The notes under the pieces: model-generated
The model's input: only the letters and a program-made list of their open reading frames with translations
The model's database searches: none
Told to the model about the DNA's origin: nothing
Made by a program: the position numbers and the translations under genes
In this document: positions 1-7,891 of the stretch, one piece after another
Layout of the letters: each line of letters starts with the position of its first letter
Position numbering within the stretch: the stretch's first letter is position 1
Assembly (NCBI GenBank): GCA_964633955.1
Contig: CAZWIA010000013.1
Coordinates: 1 to 27,535, forward strand
Reading direction: 5' to 3'
DNA length: 27,535 bases
From: JAQBQQ01 sp964633955
GTDB lineage: Bacteria > Patescibacteriota > Gracilibacteria > Peribacterales > Peribacteraceae

Positions 1-60
1 CCGCCTGACCCCTCCCCATCCGTCCACCGGAAGCTCTCAAAGATCTGCTTGGCTAAAGGG

Positions 61-750
61 TTATCTAGAGATTTCGTGAACCCCAGAAGGTGCTAGACCA
101 GCTGCACATGATGGCTGTTCGTTTATGCCACATGGCATGAAGAACTTGATGGTCGCTAGTACCTTTTGCACTGCCTGCTCATCTGCTTCTGGATACCAAA
201 TGAGATAACGAGAATAAGGAGAGGCAACAACTAAATATACGGTTGGCTCAAATAAAACTTCGCTATTAATCCAACTGAAGCATCCGCGCTCAATAACAAA
301 GCGCCAGGTGCTATTTCCATCGATTAACATATCCTCCCCTAAGTCTGACGTTAGATTTATTCCATCACCACATCGCATACTCCGATTCTCTTCCCATATT
401 TCTTTTGCAAACTGTGCAGTATCATTTATAGCCTCATTCGAAGCGCCAGTATTAGGCAAAGTTGAGATAAAGAATTTTTCCTGCATACTCGCAAATCCAA
501 TATTCGGATCGTCACCTGGGTTTTCTGAGTCCATCTCGAGATTTCTAAAAACAATCCATGTATTCTTTGAGCAATCTGGTAATTCAATGCTATAGCCGTA
601 ACCACGATTAATGAAACTTCGGTAACAATTTACGGTAAGGCGGGTATTGGACGCCGACGAATATCCGACATTTGTATTCATGAGCACATTTGAGCAGGCT
701 GTGAGAATCATGCCTACGCAAGTAGCCAATAAAATGGATAAGTATTTCAT
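61..750 (-). CDS. Small secreted lipoprotein of unknown function
   Basis: The predicted 229-aa protein begins MKYLSILLATC and carries a type II (lipoprotein) signal peptide: a charged Met-Lys start, a hydrophobic stretch, then a lipobox LTAC with the lipidated Cys near residue 19. This ATG at 750 was chosen because it puts the signal peptide at the N-terminus; the frame stays open further upstream, but only across the end of the neighbouring gene. The mature part (for example NCYRSF, ERGCFSW, LIWYPEAD) has several Cys and Trp residues and matches no family I recognise. It lies 4 nt after the stop of the M23 gene on the same strand, so the two are probably co-transcribed and translationally coupled. 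Base composition is clearly AT-richer than most of the window. No Shine-Dalgarno is visible. The 9-bp word TTATCTAGA occurs at both ends of the gene (61-69 and 755-763). Confidence 0.75.
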   Translation of the reverse strand: MKYLSILLATCVGMILTACSNVLMNTNVGYSSASNTRLTVNCYRSFINRGYGYSIELPDCSKNTWIVFRNLEMDSENPGDDPNIGFASMQEKFFISTLPNTGASNEAINDTAQFAKEIWEENRSMRCGDGINLTSDLGEDMLIDGNSTWRFVIERGCFSWINSEVLFEPTVYLVVASPYSRYLIWYPEADEQAVQKVLATIKFFMPCGINEQPSCAAGLAPSGVHEISR

Positions 751-754
751 AATA

Positions 755-2824
755 TTATCTAGATAAAATGGATTCTGGCCTAACGAATATTTCTCGCATA
801 GCATCCCACGAATACGCCGTTCCAGCCCACACACTAGCTGTTTGTAACCTGGGATCAAACTGACTCAAAGCTTCAATGCTATAAGCACCAACATGAACAT
901 GAGGTCCATAGGAGTTTCCAGCATAATCCCTACCTGGCGTATCTACAGGCCAATCAAGATCTCCCTTCTCTAAATATCCGATAAGTGTAGAGCTTCCAAG
1001 GTGATCATTGACGCGATAGGTTAAGTTGTCTTTCCCTAATTCAAATCGCTCAGAACGATATTCATTCCAAATAACTTCCTTAGTTGGACGTAAATGCCCT
1101 GCAAACAGAACAATATTCGATACGGTTATCTCAGTTTTGAGACCGATCATATCTGCGATGATTTGAGCATATTGATTTTTTTCTACCTCACTTGCGATGT
1201 TATATTCACGAACCTTTTGCCTAACTACCTCGAGCTTTTGGCCATCTTTTTGCAGCATAAGCAATGCGGGCATGGGCTTTCCTGCAAACTGCTGAGCAGG
1301 AAAGTTTTCGGATAGAAAATTTATGTCTTGTAATAAAGTGTGCATATCTAGTTCCGTCTTCAGTACAATCGGACTTCGAAAATTTAGTAGAAGTTTTGTC
1401 GCCATCGTTCCATATCCGCCAACCGACCCAACACTAAGAATCGTAACAGAAGCATTTGGAACGACGGGCATAAAAACAGCATCGCCCTCTTTGGCTGCAC
1501 GTCCGTTGATTAATGCAAGATCAGCTCCCATGTGACGTTGTCCGTTGTCTATTTTATAGTCTGGAATAGTTTCTCCACTCAAAATATTAATTACATTCTC
1601 AGGAAGGGACTCATTTATTCTTTCAACTTGAAATCCCCTTGTTCGATCCTTGCCCTCAATTCTTGTTCCATCCGAACGAAACAGATTTATCTTTATTTGG
1701 AAGGGATCTCCTAACAAAGAACCGCCACCAGCCGCAAATAGTAGAGATTGAATTGGGATACTCACAAACATACTGGTCTGGTCAGGTGTAAACCGCAAAT
1801 TTGGAATATCACCCATCTGATTTCCGTTCATATCCAACAAGGTGGCCGTTCCATATGCATATAATTGATTTACATCAACTTGAGAACCGGGTTGTTGCTG
1901 TAGATCGAAGTGCACATGTATAGCGGACTGTGAATTTGAGAATACATATTTCTCCCGCGTCACATGCACTCCAGCCAATGCACCAGGCGTGAGTACATCC
2001 GCGTTGAGAATATGACCATACCCCGCAGAAGAAAATACGTTCACTAACGCACGACGGAATGTGTATGGATCATGAGACCTTGAGCGGGCCATGATCGCGT
2101 AGGCATTCACGCCCATGAGGCGTTCGGCCTCAAGGGCAAGAGTTCTCAACTGCTCTCTGGGCATAGAGAACGCGTTCTGATAGAACCCATGGAAGATGCG
2201 ACCCGCGAGCGTGTCATCGCGGATCGTCTGTCCACCGAGAACCGGCATCGTATGGACATCGGGATCGGCATACAGGGATGTCAGATCTGCGACCAAGCGA
2301 GAGATGGGCCAATGCATCACTTCATTGCGCTTATTGGCTAACAAACTCTGCTCTTCAATCAGGGAGAAGTCTTCTTCCCCAAAACCCTCGAGCACTTCAG
2401 AGGTCCACCCCAGTACCTGATCCGTATTCAGCGCCACCACATACGTTCCTCCATCTTGGATGATGTCCTGCGTCTCTTGTTCTCCCACCCCCAATCCGGC
2501 TATTCCCTCCAGTATTGCCTGCGTAATCCCCCGCATCACCTGCCTAAATCCCTCCGCCGTGCCGTCGTAGGGGAGGCCGTACTTCTCCGCCATGAGCTCC
2601 GTATTGAGGGCGATGGTCTGCAGGATGTACTGGGCGATCTCGAGCGCGGTCTGTTCATCGCGTCCCTTCTCCCTTTCCCTCCGCACTATAGCGTCCAGGA
2701 GCGGCTGCCCCTCCCCCTCCGCTATGAGGGAGTTCCGGATGGCAGGCGGAACGCTTGGACCGCCAGTGACCTGGGCTGCCAGGGTGGGAGAGAGGGTTCC
2801 TTGGGAACTGAACTCCTGGACCAC
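755..2824 (-). CDS. M23-family (LytM-like) metallopeptidase, large; 5' end probably misplaced by a frameshift
   Basis: The visible frame gives 689 aa from a GTG at 2824. The C-terminal third carries the zinc-site signature of M23 peptidases: HMGAD (His431, Asp435), FAGH (His577) and PHVHVG (His642, His644). Such enzymes cut peptidoglycan cross-links or interpeptide bridges; here the metal ligands look complete. The N-terminal ~400 residues are not recognised. No signal peptide follows the GTG and no Shine-Dalgarno precedes it. The same frame stays open to 3019 with protein-like codon use but no ATG, GTG or TTG. In the next frame an ATG at 3053 gives an in-character N-terminus (MGPRGFRLKR), and the two join if one C is removed from the CCCC run at 3017-3020. 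The intact gene is thus probably 755-3053. Codons are GC-rich for roughly the first 250 residues and AT-rich after that. Confidence 0.8.
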   Translation of the reverse strand: MVQEFSSQGTLSPTLAAQVTGGPSVPPAIRNSLIAEGEGQPLLDAIVRREREKGRDEQTALEIAQYILQTIALNTELMAEKYGLPYDGTAEGFRQVMRGITQAILEGIAGLGVGEQETQDIIQDGGTYVVALNTDQVLGWTSEVLEGFGEEDFSLIEEQSLLANKRNEVMHWPISRLVADLTSLYADPDVHTMPVLGGQTIRDDTLAGRIFHGFYQNAFSMPREQLRTLALEAERLMGVNAYAIMARSRSHDPYTFRRALVNVFSSAGYGHILNADVLTPGALAGVHVTREKYVFSNSQSAIHVHFDLQQQPGSQVDVNQLYAYGTATLLDMNGNQMGDIPNLRFTPDQTSMFVSIPIQSLLFAAGGGSLLGDPFQIKINLFRSDGTRIEGKDRTRGFQVERINESLPENVINILSGETIPDYKIDNGQRHMGADLALINGRAAKEGDAVFMPVVPNASVTILSVGSVGGYGTMATKLLLNFRSPIVLKTELDMHTLLQDINFLSENFPAQQFAGKPMPALLMLQKDGQKLEVVRQKVREYNIASEVEKNQYAQIIADMIGLKTEITVSNIVLFAGHLRPTKEVIWNEYRSERFELGKDNLTYRVNDHLGSSTLIGYLEKGDLDWPVDTPGRDYAGNSYGPHVHVGAYSIEALSQFDPRLQTASVWAGTAYSWDAMREIFVRPESILSR

Positions 2825-3085
2825 GTTTTGATAGAGGGAAACGGTGGCATCCGAGAGGACGATCCCCCGCTTGGCGAGCGCCTCCCGCGCTTCCAGGTTC
2901 TGCCGGGCGATGCGGTACGTCTTGCGGCTGGACCAGCCGGTGCCGTCTGCCGGACGGGGCTGGGAGAAACCGGTGCGGTCTAGCGTACCCCGGAACGAGT
3001 GGCTCTGATTGTCCAGGGGCTACGCGCTTGAGGCGAAAGCCGCGTGGGCCCATACTGGCCGGGCTATTTCCTGCCTACACCTCCC

Positions 3086-4630
3086 ATGAAATCGCGCACC
3101 GTGAAAACCGTGATCTTCTCCGTTCCCTTCGCACTCGGCGCGCTGGCCGGGAGTGTCCTCACCGGACTGGCGGCGGGGACGATCGGTTCCAGCGTATTCC
3201 GTGACGTGCCAAGCGGCGCGTACTACGACCGCGCGGTGGGCATGCTGTACGAGCGGGGAATCGTGAAGGGCAATCCGGACGGGACGTTCCGGCCGGGTGC
3301 CGCCGTCACGCGCGCGGACTTGGCGGTGATGCTGGAGCGCCTCATCAATGACCTGGAGGGCCGCGGGAACCCGGTGGATCCGGTGAGCTCCAGCAGCCCC
3401 GCGCCGGAGCCTTCATCCAGCTCAGAGAGCCAGGAGCCGGTCTCCTCCGCCAGCCGGTCGTCACGGTTGTCATCTTCATCTTCTTCCAGGTCCTCTTCCT
3501 CCCGCGCCGCCAGTGCCGGGCCGCAAGGGGCGCTCGGCTTCTCCAAGGCGGTCTTCAACATTGGGGAGGGATCCAAGACGTTCGAGGGCGTGGTGATCCG
3601 CACGGGCGGCACGGACGGTTCCGTGTCCGTGAAGTACCGGCTGGAGCCCGCCGGCGCCACAGTGGCGGAGGATTACACGGACAAGCGGGAGACGCTCAGC
3701 TTTGCGGCGGGGGAGACCACTAAGAAGTTCTCCATCATCGTGAACGATGACCGGGTGGGCGAGCTGAACGAGCAGTTCAGGATTGTGTTGGAGTCACCCA
3801 CGGGCGGCGCGGTCTTGGGCGCCATCAGCCAGACCACGGTGATCATTCTGGATAATGACGGCGGCTGTTCCACCTGCAGCAGCGCTTCTTCCTCTTCCAG
3901 CAGTTCGACCGGCACCGCGGGAGGCTCCACCTCTTCCGCTGGTGTTGCGGGAGCGCTGGGTTTCTCCACCACGGCCTACAACGTCATGGAGAACGGTGGC
4001 AGCCTCACGGTCACCGTGACGCGCACGGGCAGCTCCCAGGGCGCGGCATCCGTGAACTACGCCACGGCCAACGGCACCGGCCAGTCCGGGTCAGATTACA
4101 CGTCCGTCTCCGGCACCCTGAACTTTGCTTCCGGGGAGACTTCCAAGACCTTCAGCGTGCCGGTTATCAATGACAACGCGTCTGAGGGGTACCGCACCTT
4201 CACCGTGAACCTGGCGCTCCCCACCGGCGGCGCCACGCTCCGCAGCCCCAGCTCCGTCACGGTCACGATCATCGATGACGAAGTGGTGGGCACCGGCAGC
4301 GGTACCTTCAAATTGGACAAGGGCAGCTACTCCGTCCAGGAGAACGGCGGAGCCGCTGTGATCACGGTGCAGCGCGTGGGCGGCACGCTAGGGCCGGTGA
4401 GCATCAGCTACAACTCCTTCAGCAAGACCGCCACGTCCGGGGATGACTTCACGGCCGTCACGGGCACGCTCACCTTCCAGGCACATGAGGGAGCCAAGAC
4501 CTTTGAGATCCCCATCCTCAAGGACAACGTGCCGGATACGGGGGAGACCGTGGGCATCTCCATCTACGGGCCCTCCAACGGCGCCGTGCTCGGCTCGCCG
4601 CAGGAAGCCACGCTCACGATCAGCGAATGA
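3086..4630 (+). CDS. Surface protein: one S-layer homology domain, Ser-rich linkers, three Calx-beta domains
   Basis: 514 aa from the ATG at 3086, chosen because it starts a signal/anchor segment (MKSRTVKT, then hydrophobic residues about 8-31). An SLH domain follows (about 37-80: FRDV, YYDRAVGMLYERGIVKG, FRPGAAVTRAD), which in the family docks proteins to secondary wall polymers. Next come a Ser/Pro-rich linker (101-143), Calx-beta 1 (about 149-258), a second Ser-rich linker (259-288), Calx-beta 2 (290-397) and Calx-beta 3 (405-513). Each repeat has the ENGG or GEGS start, the DYT/DFT turn, the FASGETSKTF-like strand and a DND/DDE end, acidic loops that bind calcium in family members. There is only one SLH copy, where S-layer proteins usually have three. 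The likely role is a cell-surface adhesin or S-layer-associated protein. It diverges from the M23 gene across about 30 nt. No Shine-Dalgarno; a pyrimidine-rich leader precedes the ATG. Confidence 0.88.
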   Translation: MKSRTVKTVIFSVPFALGALAGSVLTGLAAGTIGSSVFRDVPSGAYYDRAVGMLYERGIVKGNPDGTFRPGAAVTRADLAVMLERLINDLEGRGNPVDPVSSSSPAPEPSSSSESQEPVSSASRSSRLSSSSSSRSSSSRAASAGPQGALGFSKAVFNIGEGSKTFEGVVIRTGGTDGSVSVKYRLEPAGATVAEDYTDKRETLSFAAGETTKKFSIIVNDDRVGELNEQFRIVLESPTGGAVLGAISQTTVIILDNDGGCSTCSSASSSSSSSTGTAGGSTSSAGVAGALGFSTTAYNVMENGGSLTVTVTRTGSSQGAASVNYATANGTGQSGSDYTSVSGTLNFASGETSKTFSVPVINDNASEGYRTFTVNLALPTGGATLRSPSSVTVTIIDDEVVGTGSGTFKLDKGSYSVQENGGAAVITVQRVGGTLGPVSISYNSFSKTATSGDDFTAVTGTLTFQAHEGAKTFEIPILKDNVPDTGETVGISIYGPSNGAVLGSPQEATLTISE

Positions 4631-4648
4631 GCCCCCCGCCCTTCAGGC

Positions 4649-4694
4649 ACCCCTCTCCTCCTTCGGCAAGCTCAGGACAGGCTGGGGGTGGGGG
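4649..4694. repeat. Dispersed intergenic repeat, copy 1 (C-rich flank, CTTCGGCAAGCTCAGGAC core, G-rich flank)
   Basis: A block of about 39 bases (4649-4687) recurs at 16268-16307 with only a 1-base indel. Its core reads CTTCGGCAAGCTCAGGAC. A C-rich arm precedes it and a G-rich arm follows, so the flanks can pair in RNA. It lies just after the stop of the SLH/Calx-beta gene. Cores of this kind recur in intergenic DNA of many bacterial genomes, from general experience and not from a search done here. Confidence 0.75.
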
Positions 4695-4711
4695 CTTGTT
4701 CGGCCATCTCC

Positions 4712-4742
4712 TTGCAACATCCTCCGAGGATGGTGCTATGAT
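4712..4742 (+). promoter_or_regulatory. Candidate sigma-70 promoter for the PEBP lipoprotein gene
   Basis: A -35-like TTGCAA (4712-4717) and a -10 TATGAT (4737-4742) are separated by 19 bp. Reading the -35 one base later shortens the spacer to 18. Transcription would begin near 4749, leaving a leader of about 16 nt before the ATG at 4765. The same TATGAT box is used before the antitoxin gene. Confidence 0.45.
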
Positions 4743-4764
4743 CGAACCGAACCTTCCTCATCCC

Positions 4765-5286
4765 ATGCGCCTCCGTTCGCTCCTCCTCTCTTCCTGCGCC
4801 CTCCTTCCGCTCACCGCGTGCTCCGGCGGAGCGGATGTCCCGTCCTTCACGCTGTTATCCTCCACCATCCAGGACCGCGGCGTGATCCCGCGGGATCACA
4901 CGTGCGATGGCCGGGGCCAGCCGCCCGTCTTCCGCGTGCAGGACTTGCCGGCGGATGCCCGGGTGCTGGCGCTTCTCATGGATGATCTGGATGCGCCCGG
5001 TCCCTACGTGCACTGGATGGCGTGGAATATTCCGGCGGATGCGGAGAGCTTTGGACAGTCGTTTGGCACGGGAGCAGTGGTCTCCCTCAATTCCTCAAAC
5101 CAGCCCGGCTACCTGCCACCGTGCCCGCCTGCGGGATCTTCCCGGCCGCATCGCTATCACGTGCAGGTCTACGCGCTCACGGAACCTCTCTCCGTCCGTC
5201 CGCCGCTTTCCCGATCAGCCTTCAAGCAGGCGCTGCAGGGGAAAGTGATCGCCAAAGGCGAGCTGACCGCCACCTACCAGCGCTGA
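4765..5286 (+). CDS. PEBP-family (YbhB/YbcL-like) lipoprotein
   Basis: 173 aa. The start at 4765 gives a clean lipoprotein signal peptide (MRLRSLLLSSCALLPLTAC; lipidated Cys19); earlier in-frame starts would bury it. The mature domain is of the phosphatidylethanolamine-binding/Raf-kinase-inhibitor type: DHTCDG (44-49), a DDLDAP loop with YVHWMAWNIP (about 73-90), and the ligand-pocket block CPPAGS..PHRYHVQVYAL (about 120-138). Bacterial members bind small anionic ligands; their roles are poorly known and no reaction can be assigned. At 173 aa the length is normal for the bacterial branch plus a signal peptide. Its TGA overlaps the next ATG by one base (TGATG), so the alkyltransferase gene is co-transcribed and coupled. 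A pyrimidine-rich stretch (cttcctcatccc) sits directly before the ATG. Confidence 0.88.
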   Translation: MRLRSLLLSSCALLPLTACSGGADVPSFTLLSSTIQDRGVIPRDHTCDGRGQPPVFRVQDLPADARVLALLMDDLDAPGPYVHWMAWNIPADAESFGQSFGTGAVVSLNSSNQPGYLPPCPPAGSSRPHRYHVQVYALTEPLSVRPPLSRSAFKQALQGKVIAKGELTATYQR

Positions 5287-5780
5287 TGCCGGCGGGTCTC
5301 TCTATGCTTGGCCTGAACACGCGGATCGGCCCGATCGCGATCCGGGGAGATGAGGACGGGATTATGTCGATCGGATTCGCGCGGGGCGCGATCCAGGAAG
5401 ACCGAACCGTTCCAAGCCACATGCGCGACGCCCGGGCGCAGCTTACGGAGTACTTTGACGGCCGGCGCCGGCACTTCACGGACCTTCCGCTGCACATCGC
5501 TGGCTCATCGTTCCTCACGCGGGTGCGGGAGCACCTGCTCACCATGGTGCCGTTCGGCGCGGTCGTCACCTACGGGGACATCGCGCGTGCGATCGGGAAC
5601 CCCGGCGCCGTCCGCGCGGTCGGCTCCGCATGCAAGAAGAATCCCTTCATCATCGTGGTCCCGTGCCACCGTGTGCTGCCTTCCAGCCTCAAGACCGGCA
5701 ACTACGCGTGCGGGGTGGAACGGAAGGTCTGGCTGCTGGAGCATGAGGAAGCAGATGCCGAGCGGTGGGTGCGGACGTGA
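5286..5780 (+). CDS. ogt: Methylated-DNA--protein-cysteine methyltransferase (O6-alkylguanine-DNA alkyltransferase)
   Basis: 164 aa. A suicide repair protein that moves an alkyl group from O6-alkylguanine in DNA to its own cysteine. The active-site block is intact: VVPCHRV with acceptor Cys127, preceded by the helix-turn-helix elements TYGDIARAIG (95-104) and RAVGSACKKNP (110-120) with the Arg finger at 110. The N-terminal half is the short Ogt-type ribonuclease-H-like domain (IGPIAIRGDEDGIMSIGF). The start is the ATG overlapping the upstream TGA; a second ATG 18 nt on (MLGLNTRIG) is also possible. Downstream, a short hairpin with a T7 run ends the unit before typA. Pairing with a PEBP lipoprotein in one operon has no obvious functional logic. 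Confidence 0.93.
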   Translation: MPAGLSMLGLNTRIGPIAIRGDEDGIMSIGFARGAIQEDRTVPSHMRDARAQLTEYFDGRRRHFTDLPLHIAGSSFLTRVREHLLTMVPFGAVVTYGDIARAIGNPGAVRAVGSACKKNPFIIVVPCHRVLPSSLKTGNYACGVERKVWLLEHEEADAERWVRT

Positions 5781-5880
5781 GGCAGAAGAAACCGAGGAGT
5801 TCGATGAATTAGCGCTCTTTATGCTGAAATTCTGGGTATTCCTTGCAAATAAGCCGAAAATCCCCATACTACTGCCACTT

Positions 5881-5900
5881 CGGGCGCGGCCCGTTTTTTT
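5881..5900 (+). terminator. Rho-independent terminator after ogt
   Basis: A 5-bp G+C stem (CGGGC / GCCCG, loop GCG) is followed at once by TTTTTTT (5894-5900). It lies 100 nt after the ogt stop and 60 nt before typA, so it should end the upstream operon. A possible promoter just upstream of it (TTGCAA near 5848, TACTAC 18 bp later) would make it a typA leader attenuator instead; that promoter is weak. Confidence 0.75.
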
Positions 5901-5960
5901 CTACGGTAGGCGGACACACACCTCCCATACCTTCCGTACCTTCACTTCCTGTCCTTCGCC

Positions 5961-7766
5961 ATGGCGATCCGAAATATTGCGATCATCGCTCACGTGGACC
6001 ACGGCAAGACCACGCTGGTGGATGCGCTCCTGAAGCAGGGTGGGGCCTTTGCCGCGCATGAGGAGGTGGGTGAACTGATGATGGACAGTAACGACCAGGA
6101 GCGCGAGCGCGGGATCACCATCTACGCCAAGAACGCGTCCATCACGCATAACGGGAACATCATCAACATCGTGGACACGCCCGGCCATGCGGACTTCGGT
6201 TCAGAAGTTGAACGCGTCCTCAGGACGGTCGATTCCGTCCTGCTCCTGGTGGACGCGCAGGAGGGCCCCATGCCGCAGACCAAGTTCGTGCTGAAGAAGT
6301 CCCTGCAGCTGGGGCTGAAGCCGATCGTGATCATCAACAAGATCGACAAGCCGGCCGCCCGTCCGCTGCAGGTGGTGGATGAAGTCTTTGATCTCTTTGT
6401 GACGCTGGGCGCGACCGACGAGCAGGCGGATTTCCCCTATCTCTTCGCGATCGCCCGCGAGGGGATCGCCAAGCGGAAGCTGGAAGATGATTCCACAGAC
6501 CTCACGCCGCTTTTCGATCTCATCGAGTCCCACGTGCCGCCGGCCGCGGAGCGCACGGACGTCCCGTTCCGGATGCAGCCGTGTTCGCTGGGGTACGATA
6601 ACTACGTGGGGCGGCTCGGCACCGGCCGCGTGTATGAGGGCGTTGCCAAGGTGGGCGACACGGTGACGGTCAAACAGCCGGACGGCTCTGCCCGAACGGG
6701 CAAGATCACCAAGATCTACGTGAGCCGCGGCATGAGGCGGGTGGAGGTTGCGGAGGCGCGGGCGGGGGACATCGTGACCATCGCTGGTATTCCGGATATC
6801 TACGTGGGAGAGACGATCACGACCGACCCGGACGCCCAGCCGCTCCCGGCCATCGCCATCGATCCGCCGACGGTCTCCATGACGTTCATGGTGAACGATT
6901 CGCCGTTCGCGGGAAAAGAGGGGGAGCTGGTCACCACCCGCCACATCAAGGCGCGGCTCCTGAAGGAGATGGAGACCAACGTGGGGCTGCACGTGCAGGA
7001 CGTGCCGAACGCGGAGGCGTACATCGTCTCCGGCCGGGGGGAGCTGCACCTCTCCGTGCTGCTTGAGACCATGCGCCGGGAAGGATTTGAAATCCAAGTC
7101 TCGCGGCCGGAAGTCATCATGCGAGAGAAGGGTGGCCAGAGGATGGAGCCCGTGGAGCAGGCCATTGTGGACGTGCCGGAGGAAGCGTCCGGCACGGTCA
7201 TCAACCTCCTTGCCCAGCGCAAGGGGGAGCTGGTGGATATGAAAACCGAGAATGGTCATACCCGGATGGAGTTCAAGGTGCCCACGCGCGGTCTACTCGG
7301 CTTCCGCGGGGACTTCATCATTGAGACGCGCGGGGAGGGGATCCTCTCCCACTCGTTCATCGGCTACGAGCCCTTCAAGGGGCCGCTCCCCGGCCGCACC
7401 AGAGGCTCCCTCATCTCCATGGTCCAGGATGAGGCCATGGCGTACTCCCTCTGGAACCTGCAGGACCGCGGCCGGCTCTTCATCACGCCAGGGACCAGGA
7501 TGTACGTGGGCATGATCATTGGGGAGAGCAGTAAGCCCGGGGACATGACGGTCAACGCCGCCAAGAATAAGAAGCTCACCAACGTCCGCGCCAGCGGATC
7601 GGACGAGGCGCTGACCTTGGTTCCGGTCACGGAGATGACGCTGGAGCAGGCGCTGGAATACATTGGCGACGACGAGCTGGTGGAGATCACGCCCAAGTCG
7701 ATTCGTCTGAGAAAGAAGATCCTGGACGAAAACGAGCGGAAGCGCGCCGAAAAAACAAACGCGTGA
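5961..7766 (+). CDS. typA: Ribosome-associated translational GTPase TypA/BipA
   Basis: 601 aa, the usual length of TypA/BipA. This EF-G-like GTPase acts on the ribosome and in other bacteria supports 50S assembly and growth in cold or under stress. GTPase motifs are complete: G1 AHVDHGKTT (10-18), G2 RERGITI (48-54), G3 DTPGH (72-76), G4 NKID (126-129). The EF-G-like domains follow (domain V at FKVPTRGLLGFRGDFI), then the TypA-specific C-terminal domain (PGDMTVNAAKNKKLTNVRASGSDEA). The start MAIRNIAIIAHVDHGK matches the family. There is no Shine-Dalgarno; 17 of the 20 bases before ATG are pyrimidines. It stands alone between a terminator and two tandem hairpins. Confidence 0.97.
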   Translation: MAIRNIAIIAHVDHGKTTLVDALLKQGGAFAAHEEVGELMMDSNDQERERGITIYAKNASITHNGNIINIVDTPGHADFGSEVERVLRTVDSVLLLVDAQEGPMPQTKFVLKKSLQLGLKPIVIINKIDKPAARPLQVVDEVFDLFVTLGATDEQADFPYLFAIAREGIAKRKLEDDSTDLTPLFDLIESHVPPAAERTDVPFRMQPCSLGYDNYVGRLGTGRVYEGVAKVGDTVTVKQPDGSARTGKITKIYVSRGMRRVEVAEARAGDIVTIAGIPDIYVGETITTDPDAQPLPAIAIDPPTVSMTFMVNDSPFAGKEGELVTTRHIKARLLKEMETNVGLHVQDVPNAEAYIVSGRGELHLSVLLETMRREGFEIQVSRPEVIMREKGGQRMEPVEQAIVDVPEEASGTVINLLAQRKGELVDMKTENGHTRMEFKVPTRGLLGFRGDFIIETRGEGILSHSFIGYEPFKGPLPGRTRGSLISMVQDEAMAYSLWNLQDRGRLFITPGTRMYVGMIIGESSKPGDMTVNAAKNKKLTNVRASGSDEALTLVPVTEMTLEQALEYIGDDELVEITPKSIRLRKKILDENERKRAEKTNA

Positions 7767-7767
7767 C

Positions 7768-7812
7768 ACGGGTTCCGGCAGGAACCCGTAGAGACGCCCC
7801 ATGGGACGTCTC
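7768..7812 (+). terminator. Two tandem hairpins after typA, without a U tract
   Basis: Hairpin 1 (7768-7789) has a perfect 9-bp stem ACGGGTTCC/GGAACCCGT with loop GGCA. It begins 2 nt after the typA stop. Hairpin 2 (7791-7812) pairs GAGACG-C-CCC with GGG-A-CGTCTC around AT, with one C-A mismatch. Neither is followed by a T run, so they may act as 3' stabilisers or Rho/factor-dependent stops rather than classical terminators. Confidence 0.6.
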
Positions 7813-7855
7813 GATTAAGGAAAAGAAGCGAATATCCGCAAATTTTATCATTTCC

Positions 7856-7885
7856 TTGCGGTGATTCCTGTATGTACGCTATGAT
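7856..7885 (+). promoter_or_regulatory. Sigma-70 promoter of the toxin-antitoxin operon, predicted leaderless
   Basis: TTGCGG (7856-7861), an 18-bp spacer and TATGAT (7880-7885). The expected start of transcription, about 7 nt past the -10 box, is 7892, which is the A of the antitoxin ATG. The mRNA is therefore predicted to be leaderless, in line with the lack of any Shine-Dalgarno there. Confidence 0.65.
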
Positions 7886-7891
7886 GTACAT
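7872..7891. promoter_or_regulatory. Palindromic operator over the -10 box of the toxin-antitoxin promoter
   Basis: A perfect inverted repeat ATGTAC (7872-7877) - 8 nt - GTACAT (7886-7891). It brackets the -10 box and ends one base before the antitoxin ATG. Phd/YefM antitoxins repress their own operon by binding such palindromes, so this is the likely autoregulatory site. Confidence 0.6.

Noticed and set aside
6201..7259. 352-codon minus-strand open frame
   Set aside because: Antisense to typA, with His/Arg-rich low-complexity residues and no motif; a shadow frame.
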